A stretch of 64,000 bases of DNA from Sphingomonadales bacterium (GTDB lineage Bacteria; Pseudomonadota; Alphaproteobacteria; Sphingomonadales; Sphingomonadaceae). Below are positions 44,644 through 53,733 of this stretch, piece after piece. Under the pieces are notes generated by a model. That model ran no database searches and was not told the DNA's origin. It worked only from the letters and a program-made list of their open reading frames with translations. The translations under genes were made by a program, and so were the position numbers. The stretch spans positions 62,001 to 126,000 of the forward strand of contig JANYGX010000002.1 in assembly GCA_025362295.1 (NCBI GenBank), in the 5' to 3' direction. How positions within the stretch are numbered: the first letter of the stretch is position 1; every line of letters starts with the position of its first letter.

Positions 44644-45428
44644 CCCCCTTTGTCTATCACAAACCCGTGAACGTGGATGAGGGGCTGGCACGGCTCAAAG
44701 CCAGCAGCGACGGTGCTTGGCTTGCCGGTGGCATGACCTTGCTTCCAACGCTAAAACAAAGATTGCGCGAAGTCACCGATCTGGTTGACCTCTGTGCGCT
44801 GCACGATTTAACCAACATACAACTGGGAGCCAACGCGGTTACCATAGGGGCTATGGCCACTCATGCTATGATTGCAGGACATCCTGATATGTTTCCAGCG
44901 CTGGCGAGCCTTGCCGCTGGCATTGGCGATCCGCAAGTGCGCAATCGCGGTACCATTGGCGGTTCGCTTGCCAATAATGATCCTTCCGCTGATTGGCCGG
45001 CTGCTGTTCTAGCCTGCAATGCCACCGTTGTTACAAGTGCTGGCTCGTTTGCAGCGGATGAATTTTTCACCGGTATGTTTTCAACGGCACTCTCAGAGGG
45101 CGCGTTGATAACAGCGGTGCATTTTGAAAAACCCGCGCGCGCCGCTTATGTTAAGTTTCGTCACCCTGCGTCAGGCTATGCCATGGCGGGGGTATTCGTT
45201 GCCGTGATGGAAACTGGTGTGCGTGTTGCCATTACTGGTGCAACGGCCTGCATTAAGCGCTGGCCAGCTGCAGAACTGGCACTCACCAAAACCTTTACCA
45301 ATGAATCTCTGGCCGGGCTTGCCTTTGAGTCCGAAGATATGCTGGGTGACATACATGCTTCAGCTGCATATCGTGCTCATCTTGCCAATGTCATGCTTGG
45401 CCGTGCTGTTGCCAAGGCTATGGTTTAA
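44640..45428 (+). CDS. FAD-binding medium subunit of a molybdenum hydroxylase (CoxM-type)
   Basis: This 262-residue subunit starts at 44640, which gives the family opening [22 protein letters not shown]-binding motifs are AGGMTLLPTLK and ATHAMIAGHPDMFPALASLA, then the paired motif RNRGTIGGSLANNDPSADWP. The C-terminal domain is typical of CoxM/NdhF-like subunits. With the small subunit it forms the electron-transfer half of the enzyme. The molybdenum-carrying large subunit must be elsewhere or missing. The upstream frame to 44568 is only read-through. Confidence 0.93.
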   Translation: MTPFVYHKPVNVDEGLARLKASSDGAWLAGGMTLLPTLKQRLREVTDLVDLCALHDLTNIQLGANAVTIGAMATHAMIAGHPDMFPALASLAAGIGDPQVRNRGTIGGSLANNDPSADWPAAVLACNATVVTSAGSFAADEFFTGMFSTALSEGALITAVHFEKPARAAYVKFRHPASGYAMAGVFVAVMETGVRVAITGATACIKRWPAAELALTKTFTNESLAGLAFESEDMLGDIHASAAYRAHLANVMLGRAVAKAMV

Positions 45429-45482
45429 ATGTGTAAGTGTTGCGTTTAGTCTCACTCAAAACACATTAGACGGGATGCACAG

Positions 45483-45803
45483 ATGATTATTTCGACAACT
45501 TCAGATATTTTAGGACGACCCATAACGCAGTATCTGGGGCTGGTCACAGGCGAGGTGATTGTAGGTGCAAACATATTCAAGGATATGTTTGCGAGTGTGC
45601 GTGATGTGGTTGGGGGTCGTTCCGGCTCCTACGAAGGCGTTCTGAAAACTGCACGGTTAAAGGCGATGCATGAAATGGAAGAAGAAGCAAAAACACTTGG
45701 CGCGGACGCTATTTTGGGCGTTGCGCTCGACATTGAATCGATTGGTTCCACCAGTACAATGTTGATGGTTACGGTTATCGGCACAGCCGTCAAGTTGGGT
45801 TAA
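45483..45803 (+). CDS. YbjQ/UPF0145 family protein
   Basis: This 106-residue protein carries the family core YLGLVTGEVIVGANIFKDMF, then RSGSYEGVLKTARLKAMHEM and LGADAILGVALDIESIG. The fold is a pentameric beta-alpha assembly, sometimes labelled a heavy-metal-binding domain, with no firm function. ATG 45483 follows a weak site. It lies 23 bp before the yebC gene and may be co-transcribed with it. Confidence 0.88.
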   Translation: MIISTTSDILGRPITQYLGLVTGEVIVGANIFKDMFASVRDVVGGRSGSYEGVLKTARLKAMHEMEEEAKTLGADAILGVALDIESIGSTSTMLMVTVIGTAVKLG

Positions 45804-45826
45804 TATTTATTACGAGGTAGAGTTTT

Positions 45827-46570
45827 ATGGCAGGTCATAGCAAGTTTAAGAATATCATGCACCGGAAGGGTGCACAGGATGCCAAGCGCGCGCGCATTTT
45901 CGCGAAAATTGCGCGAGAAATTACCGTTGCTGCTAAACTGGGTATGCCGGACCCTGCACATAATCCACGGTTGCGGGCCGCAATGAATGCCGCGCGTGCG
46001 GCACAAATGCCGCGCGACAATATTGATCGTGCTATCAAACGTGCCAGTGGTGGTGATCTGGATACATTTGAGGAATTGCGCTACGAAGGTTTTGGCCCTG
46101 GTGGTGTTGCCATTATTGTTGATGCGCTCACCGACAATCGCAATCGAACCGCAACTGATGTGCGCACAGCGTTCTCAAAAAATGGTGGCAATCTAGGGGC
46201 TAGCGGCTCGGTTAGTCACGGTTTCAGCAGGGTTGGTTTAATCCTCTATCCCGTCAGCGCGGGCTCGGCAGATGCCGTGTTCGAGGCATCGCTTGAAGCG
46301 GGTGCTGATGATGTTGTGTCTGACGAAGATGGTCATGAAATTTTCACTAGCGTCGAAAACTTGCATGATGTGTCCCGAGCGCTTGAAACCAAACTCGGCG
46401 ATCCATCATCAGCCAAATTATTCTGGAAACCCCATGAAACGGTAGTTGTGGACGAAGCTTCTGCCAATAGTCTGTTTAAATTGATTGATACGCTTGAAGA
46501 TAATGATGATGTGCAAACTATCTATGGCAACTATGAAATTCCAGACGATATCATGGCCAAACTTGGGTGA
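45827..46570 (+). CDS. yebC: YebC/PmpR-family protein
   Basis: This 247-residue protein starts with the signature [20 protein letters not shown] and continues [20 protein letters not shown] then [20 protein letters not shown]. YebC proteins were described as transcription regulators and more recently as factors that help ribosomes through proline runs. The large secreted protein at 12.6-16.3 kb has a 14-proline run, a possible client. It overlaps ruvC by 4 nt (GTGA), the usual yebC-ruvC arrangement. Confidence 0.96.
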   Translation: MAGHSKFKNIMHRKGAQDAKRARIFAKIAREITVAAKLGMPDPAHNPRLRAAMNAARAAQMPRDNIDRAIKRASGGDLDTFEELRYEGFGPGGVAIIVDALTDNRNRTATDVRTAFSKNGGNLGASGSVSHGFSRVGLILYPVSAGSADAVFEASLEAGADDVVSDEDGHEIFTSVENLHDVSRALETKLGDPSSAKLFWKPHETVVVDEASANSLFKLIDTLEDNDDVQTIYGNYEIPDDIMAKLG

Positions 46571-47055
46571 TTGTTCTTGGGCTTGATCCAGGTCTGCGAC
46601 TGACTGGCTGGGGCGTGATTGAGGTAAACGGCAACCGCCTCACCCATATTGCCCATGGTGTTGTCGGATCCGACAGCAAGAATGATCTGGCCGTGCGGCT
46701 GGTGCAAATTCATGACGGCCTGACGGATATTATTCGCATATGGCAACCACACACGTGTGCAGTTGAAGAAACCTTTGTTAATAAAAATCCTCTCTCCACA
46801 CTCAAACTTGGACAGGCACGCGGCGTGGTTTTGCTAGTGCCTGCTCTTGCCGGTATTGCTGTTGCAGAATATGCTCCCAATCATATCAAAAAAGCGGTTG
46901 TCGGTGTTGGTCACGCTGACAAGATACAAGTTCACACAATGGTTGCACGACTGCTTCCCGGCGCAAAAGACGCACGTGCAGATGCAGCAGATGCCCTTGC
47001 TGTCGCCATATGTCACGCTCATCATGTGCAGACAAATCACCGACTGACACTTTAG
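46567..47055 (+). CDS. ruvC: Crossover junction endodeoxyribonuclease RuvC
   Basis: This 162-residue Holliday junction resolvase has a GTG start inside the yebC stop (GTGA). Its acidic active-site residues are Asp7 in [13 protein letters not shown], Glu67 in [12 protein letters not shown], and the C-terminal pair in [19 protein letters not shown]. It cuts four-way junctions during recombinational repair. The usual following ruvA and ruvB are not here; an intergenic gap and a MaoC gene come next. Confidence 0.95.
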   Translation: MIVLGLDPGLRLTGWGVIEVNGNRLTHIAHGVVGSDSKNDLAVRLVQIHDGLTDIIRIWQPHTCAVEETFVNKNPLSTLKLGQARGVVLLVPALAGIAVAEYAPNHIKKAVVGVGHADKIQVHTMVARLLPGAKDARADAADALAVAICHAHHVQTNHRLTL

Positions 47056-47236
47056 CAAAAGCAAGGGAGGTCCGTCTGGCCGGTATGGCCTATGAAGCTT
47101 GCACACAATTAAACGGCAATACAGGCGCACGCCAATTGACAAACATTGTTTTTGGCTTGATTCATAATTTTGGTATAGCGCCTTTTAATAGCATAATCTT
47201 ATTATCGGTTTTCGGTAGGCTAAATCAGGAGTGTTT

Positions 47237-47689
47237 ATGGCAGGATTGTATTTTGATCAATTTAAGATCGGGCAGGTGTTCAAGCACGAAATCCGCCGCA
47301 CAGTTACAGATATGGATAATGTGCTGTTCTCATCACTCACCTATAATCCAGCCGCTATACATATCGATCATGATTACGCCAGTCGCACGGAATTCGGCAA
47401 ACCGTTGATAAATTCGATTTTTACTCTGGGACTGGTGATTGGCTTGAGCGTACAGGACACGACTTTGGGCACGACCATTGCCAACTTAGGAATGACAGAT
47501 ACGACTTTCCCCAAGCCTGTCTTTGCGGGTGATACAATCCGCTCTGAAACCAGAGTGCTGGAGTTGCGCGACAGCAAATCGCGACCCGGGCAGGGTATTG
47601 TGACGTTTGAACATAGCGGTCTAAATCAGCGCGACGAGGTGGTATGCTGCACCACGCGCGCTGCACTGATGATGCGGAGTCCGAAATGA
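47237..47689 (+). CDS. MaoC-like hotdog dehydratase
   Basis: This 150-residue protein starts at ATG 47237 (CAGGAG site). It has the MaoC hydratase motif SLTYNPAAIHIDHDYASRTE, with the Asp/His pair in the usual ....N..H.D..YA form, and PLINSIFTLGLVIGLSV. It hydrates or dehydrates acyl-CoA thioesters. It is coupled by ATGA to a CitE-like lyase. The MaoC plus CitE-like pair recalls the mesaconyl-CoA hydratase and malyl/methylmalyl-CoA lyase steps of the ethylmalonyl-CoA pathway, though other C5-dicarboxylate routes are possible. Confidence 0.88.
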   Translation: MAGLYFDQFKIGQVFKHEIRRTVTDMDNVLFSSLTYNPAAIHIDHDYASRTEFGKPLINSIFTLGLVIGLSVQDTTLGTTIANLGMTDTTFPKPVFAGDTIRSETRVLELRDSKSRPGQGIVTFEHSGLNQRDEVVCCTTRAALMMRSPK

Positions 47690-48561
47690 AATTACGCTCC
47701 CTGCTTTTTGTTCCTGGAGACAGCGAACGAAAATTTATCAAGGCGCTTGGCTGCGGGGCAGATGCTTTGATACTGGATCTGGAAGATGCCGTAGCGCCAA
47801 CTCAGAAAGAAATGGCGCGTGCGCAGGTGGCCGCTTGGCTAAGCGAAAACAACGCATCCAACTGCGCCCTTTTCGTTCGCATCAATCCATTGGATACGGG
47901 CATGACAACCGCTGATTTATCAGCCGTCGTAAAGCCCGGTTTGAACGGGCTGCTCATTCCTAAAGCAAATGGTGCGCATGATGTTGCTGCAATTGCCGAA
48001 CAATTGAATACGCTGGAAGTAGAAAAAGGCATGGCGCACGGTACCGTGAAAATCGCTGTCGTTGCAACCGAAACGCCGCTAGCAATGTTTCATCTGGGCA
48101 GTTACACGCCGCCGCATTCGCGCTTGATTGCGCTGACATGGGGCGCTGAAGATTTAGCCGCTGCCATCGGCGCCACTGCAAACAAAGAGCCTGACGGAAG
48201 TTGGACTTTTCCCTATCAGGTTGCGCGCACCCAATGCCTGTTTGCTGCTTCAGCCGCCGGTATCGCGCCGATTGAAACACTCTATGCTGACTTTCGTGAC
48301 GTTTCGGGACTTGAGCGCGATTGCCGTCGATCACGCCGTGACGGCTTTACCGGACGGCTTGCTATTCACCCAGATCAAATTGAGACAATTAATGTATGTT
48401 TTGCACCATCGCCTGAAGATATCGTCGAAGCTCAGATGATCGTGGATGCTTTTGCAGCACAACCGGATGTCGGTACGCTGGGACTCAATGGAAAAATGTA
48501 TGATATTCCGCACCTAAAAGCAGCGCGCAAAACACTAACCGCAGCAGGCGTTACAAAATGA
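47686..48561 (+). CDS. CitE/HpcH-family CoA lyase
   Basis: This is a 291-residue TIM-barrel protein. Its start gives MKLRSLLFVPGDSERKFIKA, the opening of citrate lyase beta-like and malyl-CoA lyase proteins. Motifs are ADALILDLEDAVAPTQKEMA, RINPLDTG and GLLIPKANG. A metal-binding Glu/Asp follows in TWGAEDLAAAIGA, and the late block GFTGRLAIHPDQIETIN is typical. It would cleave or form a malyl-CoA-type C-C bond. It is coupled to MaoC upstream and followed by a tiny coupled reading frame. Confidence 0.92.
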   Translation: MKLRSLLFVPGDSERKFIKALGCGADALILDLEDAVAPTQKEMARAQVAAWLSENNASNCALFVRINPLDTGMTTADLSAVVKPGLNGLLIPKANGAHDVAAIAEQLNTLEVEKGMAHGTVKIAVVATETPLAMFHLGSYTPPHSRLIALTWGAEDLAAAIGATANKEPDGSWTFPYQVARTQCLFAASAAGIAPIETLYADFRDVSGLERDCRRSRRDGFTGRLAIHPDQIETINVCFAPSPEDIVEAQMIVDAFAAQPDVGTLGLNGKMYDIPHLKAARKTLTAAGVTK

Positions 48562-48629
48562 ATGCACAACGCCAGCTACCTGCAGAAGATGATCATAGGA
48601 CTCGTAAGGGCGTGCGTGTGGTCGCCTAA
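48558..48629 (+). CDS. Tiny coupled reading frame of doubtful status
   Basis: A 23-codon frame (MNAQRQLPAEDDHRTRKGVR, then VVA) starts at an ATGA overlap with the CitE-like gene, as true operon partners here do. It has no recognisable motif. It could be the start of a gene that has been deleted, a translated mini-protein or chance. Nothing downstream extends it before the aminopeptidase. Confidence 0.25.
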   Translation: MNAQRQLPAEDDHRTRKGVRVVA

Positions 48630-48697
48630 ATTTTCACGGTGAATATTCGCTGGCTCATGATGACCACAGGAAATTTTTGAAATAGGAAAGTATAACA

Positions 48698-50101
48698 TTG
48701 ACGACATCTTATAAAAATATTCTCATACCGGATCAAAATCAGGCAGCGGGTAAACTTTGGCTTGTTCGTGCCATTGAACTGGCTGCTTGGAAAGATAGCC
48801 TTGATCAAAGCCAACGTGATTGGCTGGAGCTTAACCGTTTTGCTGCCAAGCCAGGTGATTTTCTGCTGTTATCAAGCGCTCAGGGCAAGACGGTTGCCGC
48901 CTATGGTATTTCTGAAACTCATCGCTTGGCTACGTGGGAATTGGCTGCCGCTGCGATAAAGTTACCGCCAGGCACGTATCGTATTTTCAATGCTCAAAAC
49001 ACAGTCATAGAAGCCGGCAATGCACAGATCGGCTGGCTGCTCAGTCATTATGAGTACAACCGTTACAAGAGCAAAGCCAAAGCTATTGAACCGCGTTTGC
49101 TGATGACAAGCGACATGGAAGGCGCCTCACAGGCGATTGCCATTGCAGAGGCAACAGCTTTGGCGCGAGACCTCATCACCACGCCCGCCAACGATATGGG
49201 GCCCGCAGTGCTTGAGGCTGCTGTTCGAGAGGTCGGTGATGCGCACAAGGCTGTTGTCACATCGATTATTGGGGATGAGCTACTGGAGCAGAACTTTCCG
49301 ACCATTCACATGGTTGGCCGTGCGGCAAGCATTGCGCCTCGGCTGATCGATCTCGTGTGGGGTAACCCGGCGCACCCTAAAGTGACGCTTATCGGCAAGG
49401 GTGTTTGTTTTGATTCCGGGGGGCTCGATATCAAACCAGCGGCGGGCATGCTGCTGATGAAAAAGGATATGGGTGGTGCAGCCATCGCTTTGGCTCTGTC
49501 GCAGCTGGTGATGGCAGCTCGCTTGCCGGTGCGGCTGCGCTTGCTGGTGCCGGCAGTTGAAAACGCAATTTCAGGGAATGCCTTTCGCCCCGGTGATGTG
49601 GTCATGACCCGTGCAGGCATTACAGTTGAAATTGGTAATACGGATGCAGAGGGCCGATTAATACTGGCTGATGCTCTCTCGCTTGCTGATGAAGAAAAGC
49701 CTGACATGCTGATGGATTTTGCAACGCTCACCGGAGCGGCCCGTGTCGCTTTGGGGCCGGACATTCCGGCTCTTTTTACGCCGGACGATCGGTTGGCTGA
49801 CAGCCTTGCAGCATCGGCAAATGCGGAAGATGATCCACTCTGGCGGTTACCGCTTTGGGAACCTTACGCCGATATGCTGGCATCGCCCATTGCCGATATG
49901 AACAATACCAGCGAATCTGGCTTTGGTGGTGCAATCACGGCAGCCCTGTTCTTGAAAAAGTTTGTTCCGCACACCAAATGTTGGACTCATGTGGATGCAA
50001 ATGCCTGGATCCAAAATTCTAAGCCGGGTCGACCCAAAGGTGGCGAAGCCACGGCTTTGCGGGCATTCTGGGGAATGTTACGCCGACGTTATGCGGGTTA
50101 A
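48698..50101 (+). CDS. M17 leucyl aminopeptidase family protein
   Basis: This 467-residue protein starts with TTG at 48698, supported by an AGGAAAG site and no good ATG nearby. The C-terminal catalytic domain has the metal-site signature GKGVCFDSGGLDIKPAAGML, then LMKKDMGGAA and NTDAEGRLILADALSLADE, the invariant M17 box. It probably cleaves N-terminal residues from peptides using two metal ions in the cytoplasm. The N-terminal domain is divergent from PepA, as in the shorter alphaproteobacterial paralogue. It is a separate unit, with the MarR regulator following 133 bp downstream. Confidence 0.93.
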   Translation: MTTSYKNILIPDQNQAAGKLWLVRAIELAAWKDSLDQSQRDWLELNRFAAKPGDFLLLSSAQGKTVAAYGISETHRLATWELAAAAIKLPPGTYRIFNAQNTVIEAGNAQIGWLLSHYEYNRYKSKAKAIEPRLLMTSDMEGASQAIAIAEATALARDLITTPANDMGPAVLEAAVREVGDAHKAVVTSIIGDELLEQNFPTIHMVGRAASIAPRLIDLVWGNPAHPKVTLIGKGVCFDSGGLDIKPAAGMLLMKKDMGGAAIALALSQLVMAARLPVRLRLLVPAVENAISGNAFRPGDVVMTRAGITVEIGNTDAEGRLILADALSLADEEKPDMLMDFATLTGAARVALGPDIPALFTPDDRLADSLAASANAEDDPLWRLPLWEPYADMLASPIADMNNTSESGFGGAITAALFLKKFVPHTKCWTHVDANAWIQNSKPGRPKGGEATALRAFWGMLRRRYAG

Positions 50102-50234
50102 AAATAAATAAATGTCATTTTGCGGAAATCGTAACGATTTGTTAATAACCATTAAGCCATTCTTGCCTAACGGACCAATAATAAGAAACCTTGAAGTCTA
50201 AAAAAGACTTCCAACTCACCGTAAGGATTAGGTT

Positions 50235-50624
50235 ATGACACTAACGCCTCTCGAACAGCTTACCCCGCTCAGCGGCTGGATGGAGACATTGATAAAGTTT
50301 GTAAGATCAGATCAACCTGACCTTACCAACCGCCAGCTCGCCATACTCATGCTGGTCTATATGACAGATGCACCGCATACAGTGCGCGGATTGGCGGGTA
50401 AACTTGCTGTCAGCAAACCAGTGGTCACCCGGGCCCTTAATACGTTAGGCGCGCTTGGCTTTATTCGCCGCAAGCGTGATGACAGCGACCTTAGAAACGT
50501 ATTTGTTGAGCGCACCACGCAAGGTCAAGCTTTTCTGGAAGCTTTTGCTCATCTTGTTGAAGGCAGCAGTTTTAATCATTTCGGTCAACCTAGACACAGT
50601 GAAGTCACATCGGCAGAGCTCTGA
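50235..50624 (+). CDS. MarR-family regulator
   Basis: This 129-residue winged-helix protein has its recognition region in VRGLAGKLAVSKPVVTRALN followed by wing residues RRKRDDSDLRNVFVERTTQG, the MarR pattern with the conserved Asp-Arg. There are flanking helices for dimer contact. The ligand and targets are unknown. It has a good site (GTAAGGA) and ends before a convergent terminator shared with the exported propeller-like gene. Confidence 0.85.
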   Translation: MTLTPLEQLTPLSGWMETLIKFVRSDQPDLTNRQLAILMLVYMTDAPHTVRGLAGKLAVSKPVVTRALNTLGALGFIRRKRDDSDLRNVFVERTTQGQAFLEAFAHLVEGSSFNHFGQPRHSEVTSAEL

Positions 50625-50681
50625 TTTGAACACATTATAGATGAGGTGCTAGTGTCGCCTCATATATTTCATTATATACAA

Positions 50682-50718
50682 AAAATAGCATCCAGACGTT
50701 AAGTCCAGATGCTATTTT
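50682..50718. terminator. Bidirectional intrinsic terminator
   Basis: An 11-bp stem AAAATAGCATC/GATGCTATTTT, with a further GAC/GTC pair near the loop, has A-runs and T-runs on opposite sides. It can therefore stop transcripts of both the MarR gene (plus) and the exported protein gene (minus) that converge here. Confidence 0.8.
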
Positions 50719-50740
50719 ATATTGTTAGGCAATCAAAAAT

Positions 50741-52354
50741 CTATTGACAGCCAGCAATCTTAAAGTTGGCTATGCGCGTGTTCCAGTTGAATGATCCTGT
50801 AACTTTCTCATATTCATTTGTGTACCAGAAGGTACAATCATCAGCCGGATCGACTGTCATTCCGCTGTAATCGCCCCAGCGATTGAGTGAACCTTCTTGC
50901 GAGCCCGCACCCGTGAGAATTGTTGTCTCGTTGCTGAGCGTGCCGAGCGCATCGGTTGGCGTACGTGTCGCAAAACGAATGCCTGGGTGAAGTTTTTTCG
51001 AGGATGTGCTGTAGCCAATGGCGAATTCACCAAGCTTGTCCTGCGCGATACTCGGCATCCAACGAAACGTTGTGTCCGGCGAATACGTACCCTGTTGAGT
51101 GACTACAGGCGTGGTGCCAGGGCTGCGAATTTCATACCACCTAACAGCAACCTTGCCGCCGGTATCGACTGAGTGTGACGCCAGCAGCGCTTCATGACCA
51201 TCCGAATACAATCGGTAGGAGAGGCGGAACATTAGTCGATCACCCAGTGTATCCAGTTGATTGGTTGTGCCAGCTTGTGGAATGCAGGTGCCGCCACTGC
51301 CACTGCAAGCTTGTGTGTAAGGCGTAACTGGTATTGCAATAGGCCCGGTAAGCTTGGTTTTGGCAGGCGTTTTAAAATCAGCGTGAAATTTCCACAAATT
51401 CAACTGCTTGCTGTTGGAATCAAGCGCCAGCATGTAATTGCTGACACCAACAGCTACAGACGATGCTCCATCTGGGTCGGCTGGCAGCAGAGAAGCATAG
51501 TTTGGTTTCAATTGAAAGCAATGCTGGGTTGCAGGCAAACCAGCCAACATTTTTGTGCGATCGTAGGCACACACTTGCGCACCCAGCAGAGATGCGCTGA
51601 ACATATTAAAAGTGAAATAGTAGGCGTCAGGCCAAACACCAAACTTAGGATAATCCGGGAATGTTGTGTATTTAAAAGCATAGCGATTGTAGCCGCCGGT
51701 CGCGTCTGCCGTCTTGGACACAGCAACACACTCATAAAATGGCGCAGTCTGCGGAGTGACTGAAAACTGTGTGATCACCCAGCGCTTTGCGAGATTATCC
51801 CACCGGACTGAGCCATCACCATCGTTATTAGCCTCACACGGGCCGCCAAAGCCTTTAAAGAGTGAATTGGTTGCAGCAGCACCTAACAGCAAAGCACCGC
51901 TGGCTTTGCTGAAAACAGCAATGGATGAATTGACGATTTGCACATACTGCGTCGCACCGATTGCGCCGCTGGTGTCTGGCGGCGCCGAACTGACAGAGAA
52001 CCCATAAACGCCTTGACCAATACCATCAAAATTCAGGCCGATAGCCGCTTTGGGTGAGCGCCCATCGGGTGTCGGTGCACCTTGCAAGGCAACATCAAAA
52101 CCAACCAGTTGCTGCTTGCCAAAGCCTGGCAAGCGTTTCAAATCGCGAAGTGGCTTGATGCCTGAAAACGTATCACGATGTGCCACGGCCCTGAAGCTTT
52201 GCAAGGAATCGTGATGGGCGTTCTTTGAGACTGTGGCTTCGGCGGAGGTGACACTGGATACGCCATCGGCTGCGCTGGCAACAGACGCAACTGCAACGGC
52301 ACCTGCAAGAGTAGAAGCGTTTAACAACATACACAATTTGTGAAAAGATAGCAT
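50741..52354 (-). CDS. Large exported protein, probably beta-propeller
   Basis: This 537-residue protein has a signal peptide (LNASTLAGAVAVASVASAAD). The body repeats a pattern of beta-strands with Trp/Tyr and Asp (for example DGSVRWDNLAKRWVITQFSV, TTFRWMPSIAQDKLGEFAIG, DYSGMTVDPADDCTFWYTNE), like the blades of BNR/sialidase-type propellers, with Cys pairs. I can name no family with certainty, and no catalytic residues are assigned. It may bind or cut surface glycans, or be structural. It stands alone, with terminators at both ends. Confidence 0.75.
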   Translation of the reverse strand: MLSFHKLCMLLNASTLAGAVAVASVASAADGVSSVTSAEATVSKNAHHDSLQSFRAVAHRDTFSGIKPLRDLKRLPGFGKQQLVGFDVALQGAPTPDGRSPKAAIGLNFDGIGQGVYGFSVSSAPPDTSGAIGATQYVQIVNSSIAVFSKASGALLLGAAATNSLFKGFGGPCEANNDGDGSVRWDNLAKRWVITQFSVTPQTAPFYECVAVSKTADATGGYNRYAFKYTTFPDYPKFGVWPDAYYFTFNMFSASLLGAQVCAYDRTKMLAGLPATQHCFQLKPNYASLLPADPDGASSVAVGVSNYMLALDSNSKQLNLWKFHADFKTPAKTKLTGPIAIPVTPYTQACSGSGGTCIPQAGTTNQLDTLGDRLMFRLSYRLYSDGHEALLASHSVDTGGKVAVRWYEIRSPGTTPVVTQQGTYSPDTTFRWMPSIAQDKLGEFAIGYSTSSKKLHPGIRFATRTPTDALGTLSNETTILTGAGSQEGSLNRWGDYSGMTVDPADDCTFWYTNEYEKVTGSFNWNTRIANFKIAGCQ

Positions 52355-52422
52355 TTCGATTTCCTTCTATATGTTTGAGAGCAAAGAATTATTTCGCAAG
52401 GTTAACAATAATAACTTAAACC

Positions 52423-52442
52423 TGCACATTTTGAAATGTGCA
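52423..52442. promoter_or_regulatory. 20-nt inverted repeat between spt and the exported-protein gene
   Basis: TGCACATTT-TG-AAATGTGCA forms a near-perfect palindrome 68 bp upstream of the exported-protein start and 74 bp after the spt stop, both on the minus strand. It could be an operator of the former or a weak terminator of the latter; no T-run follows on the minus strand. Confidence 0.4.
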
Positions 52443-52515
52443 ATCTTTAAATGCTTAAGATATCAAATCTGAACTAAATCTTAACCGTAGAAGTAAGGTT
52501 TGATTGGTTGGGCCA

Positions 52516-53733
52516 TCAGGCTACAGCCGCCATATCTCCCAATGCGCCACTTACATGTCCGGCCTGTTCAAACGCCGCGATAACTTTTTGTACTTGCACA
52601 TCGGTATGTTCGGCACACACAGAACACCGGATCAGGCACATACCGGCAGGCGTTGCCGGTGGCCGTGCCATGTTGACATAAACACCGGCTTCCAGCATTG
52701 CCGCCCACAGGCTCACCATGATGTCTTGGCTTGGCATTATGATGGCCAATATGGCCGACTCGGGTGTTTTTGTTGCCAAATTAAATCCGGCTGCTTTAAG
52801 TCCGCCATGTAGGGCTTTAACACTTTTCCACAACTGGTTGCGTTTTGCATGGACCGATTTTAGCTTAACTATCGCTGCTGTTGCCGTTGCCACGACAGAA
52901 GGCGGCAAGGAGGCTGTGAACATATACGGCCGACACATCAACCGCAGCACTTCAAATTTTGGATGATTAGAAACAACATAACCACCAATCGTACCAACAG
53001 ATTTAGAGAATGTGCCGACGACAAAGTCAACCTCCGCCTCGCAACCGGCTTGTTCCGTTACACCGCGACCATGCTCGCCAAAAAAGCCCATGGCGTGGGC
53101 TTCGTCAACCATCACCATCGCGCCATTGGCTTTTGATACGCGCACCAGCTCCGCCAGTGGCGCAATATCACCTAGCATTGAATACACCCCTTCGAGCACC
53201 ACCAGCTTGCCCGCTTCCGGCGGCAGACGTTTCAGGCGCTTGTCGAGATCAACCGGATCGTTGTGACGAAAGCGTACCACATCAGCATTGCCCATCGCAC
53301 AGCCATCGTAAATGCTGGCGTGGCTGTCGGCGTCGATAATAATGTAGTCACCTTTGCCGGTGAGCGTGGCGCACATGCCGAGATTGGCCTGATAGCCAGT
53401 GGAAAACACCATGGCATGACGAGTGTCATAATAGTCGCTAAGCGCTGCTTCGAGTGCCTTATGCCCAACATAAGTGCCATTGAGCGTGCGAGAACCGGTT
53501 GTGCCAGTGCCGAAATCAGTCAGTGCTTTTTGTCCAGCTTCAATCACATCCGGCTCGAACGTCATGCCCATATAATTGTATGTGCCAAGCAGTATAGTTT
53601 CTTTACCACTTATAATGGCCCGCGTTGGTGACAGGATCTTCTCCATCACAACACCCACTGGATTGACCCCCAAAAATTGCAGCTTCGCCAGCTCTGCACT
53701 GGCATAATCGAACTTATCTAATAAATCAGGCAT
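52516..53733 (-). CDS. spt: Serine palmitoyltransferase
   Basis: This 405-residue PLP enzyme of the alpha-oxoamine synthase group condenses serine with palmitoyl-thioester to give 3-ketosphinganine, the first step of sphingolipid synthesis. Key residues are PLP lysine Lys244 in GTFSKSVGTIGGY, the stacking His138 in DADSHASIYDGC, and MVDEAHAMGFFGEHGRGV. The sequence GTYNYMGMTFEP near the start is typical of bacterial Spt and not of BioF or KBL. The adjoining acyl carrier protein gene, overlapping by 8 nt, supports the sphingolipid role. Later genes of the pathway are outside the window. Confidence 0.93.
   Translation of the reverse strand: MPDLLDKFDYASAELAKLQFLGVNPVGVVMEKILSPTRAIISGKETILLGTYNYMGMTFEPDVIEAGQKALTDFGTGTTGSRTLNGTYVGHKALEAALSDYYDTRHAMVFSTGYQANLGMCATLTGKGDYIIIDADSHASIYDGCAMGNADVVRFRHNDPVDLDKRLKRLPPEAGKLVVLEGVYSMLGDIAPLAELVRVSKANGAMVMVDEAHAMGFFGEHGRGVTEQAGCEAEVDFVVGTFSKSVGTIGGYVVSNHPKFEVLRLMCRPYMFTASLPPSVVATATAAIVKLKSVHAKRNQLWKSVKALHGGLKAAGFNLATKTPESAILAIIMPSQDIMVSLWAAMLEAGVYVNMARPPATPAGMCLIRCSVCAEHTDVQVQKVIAAFEQAGHVSGALGDMAAVA

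Noticed and set aside
46567-47236. Missing ruvA and ruvB as evidence of gene loss
   Set aside because: In many genomes these genes lie elsewhere, so their absence after ruvC says nothing by itself.
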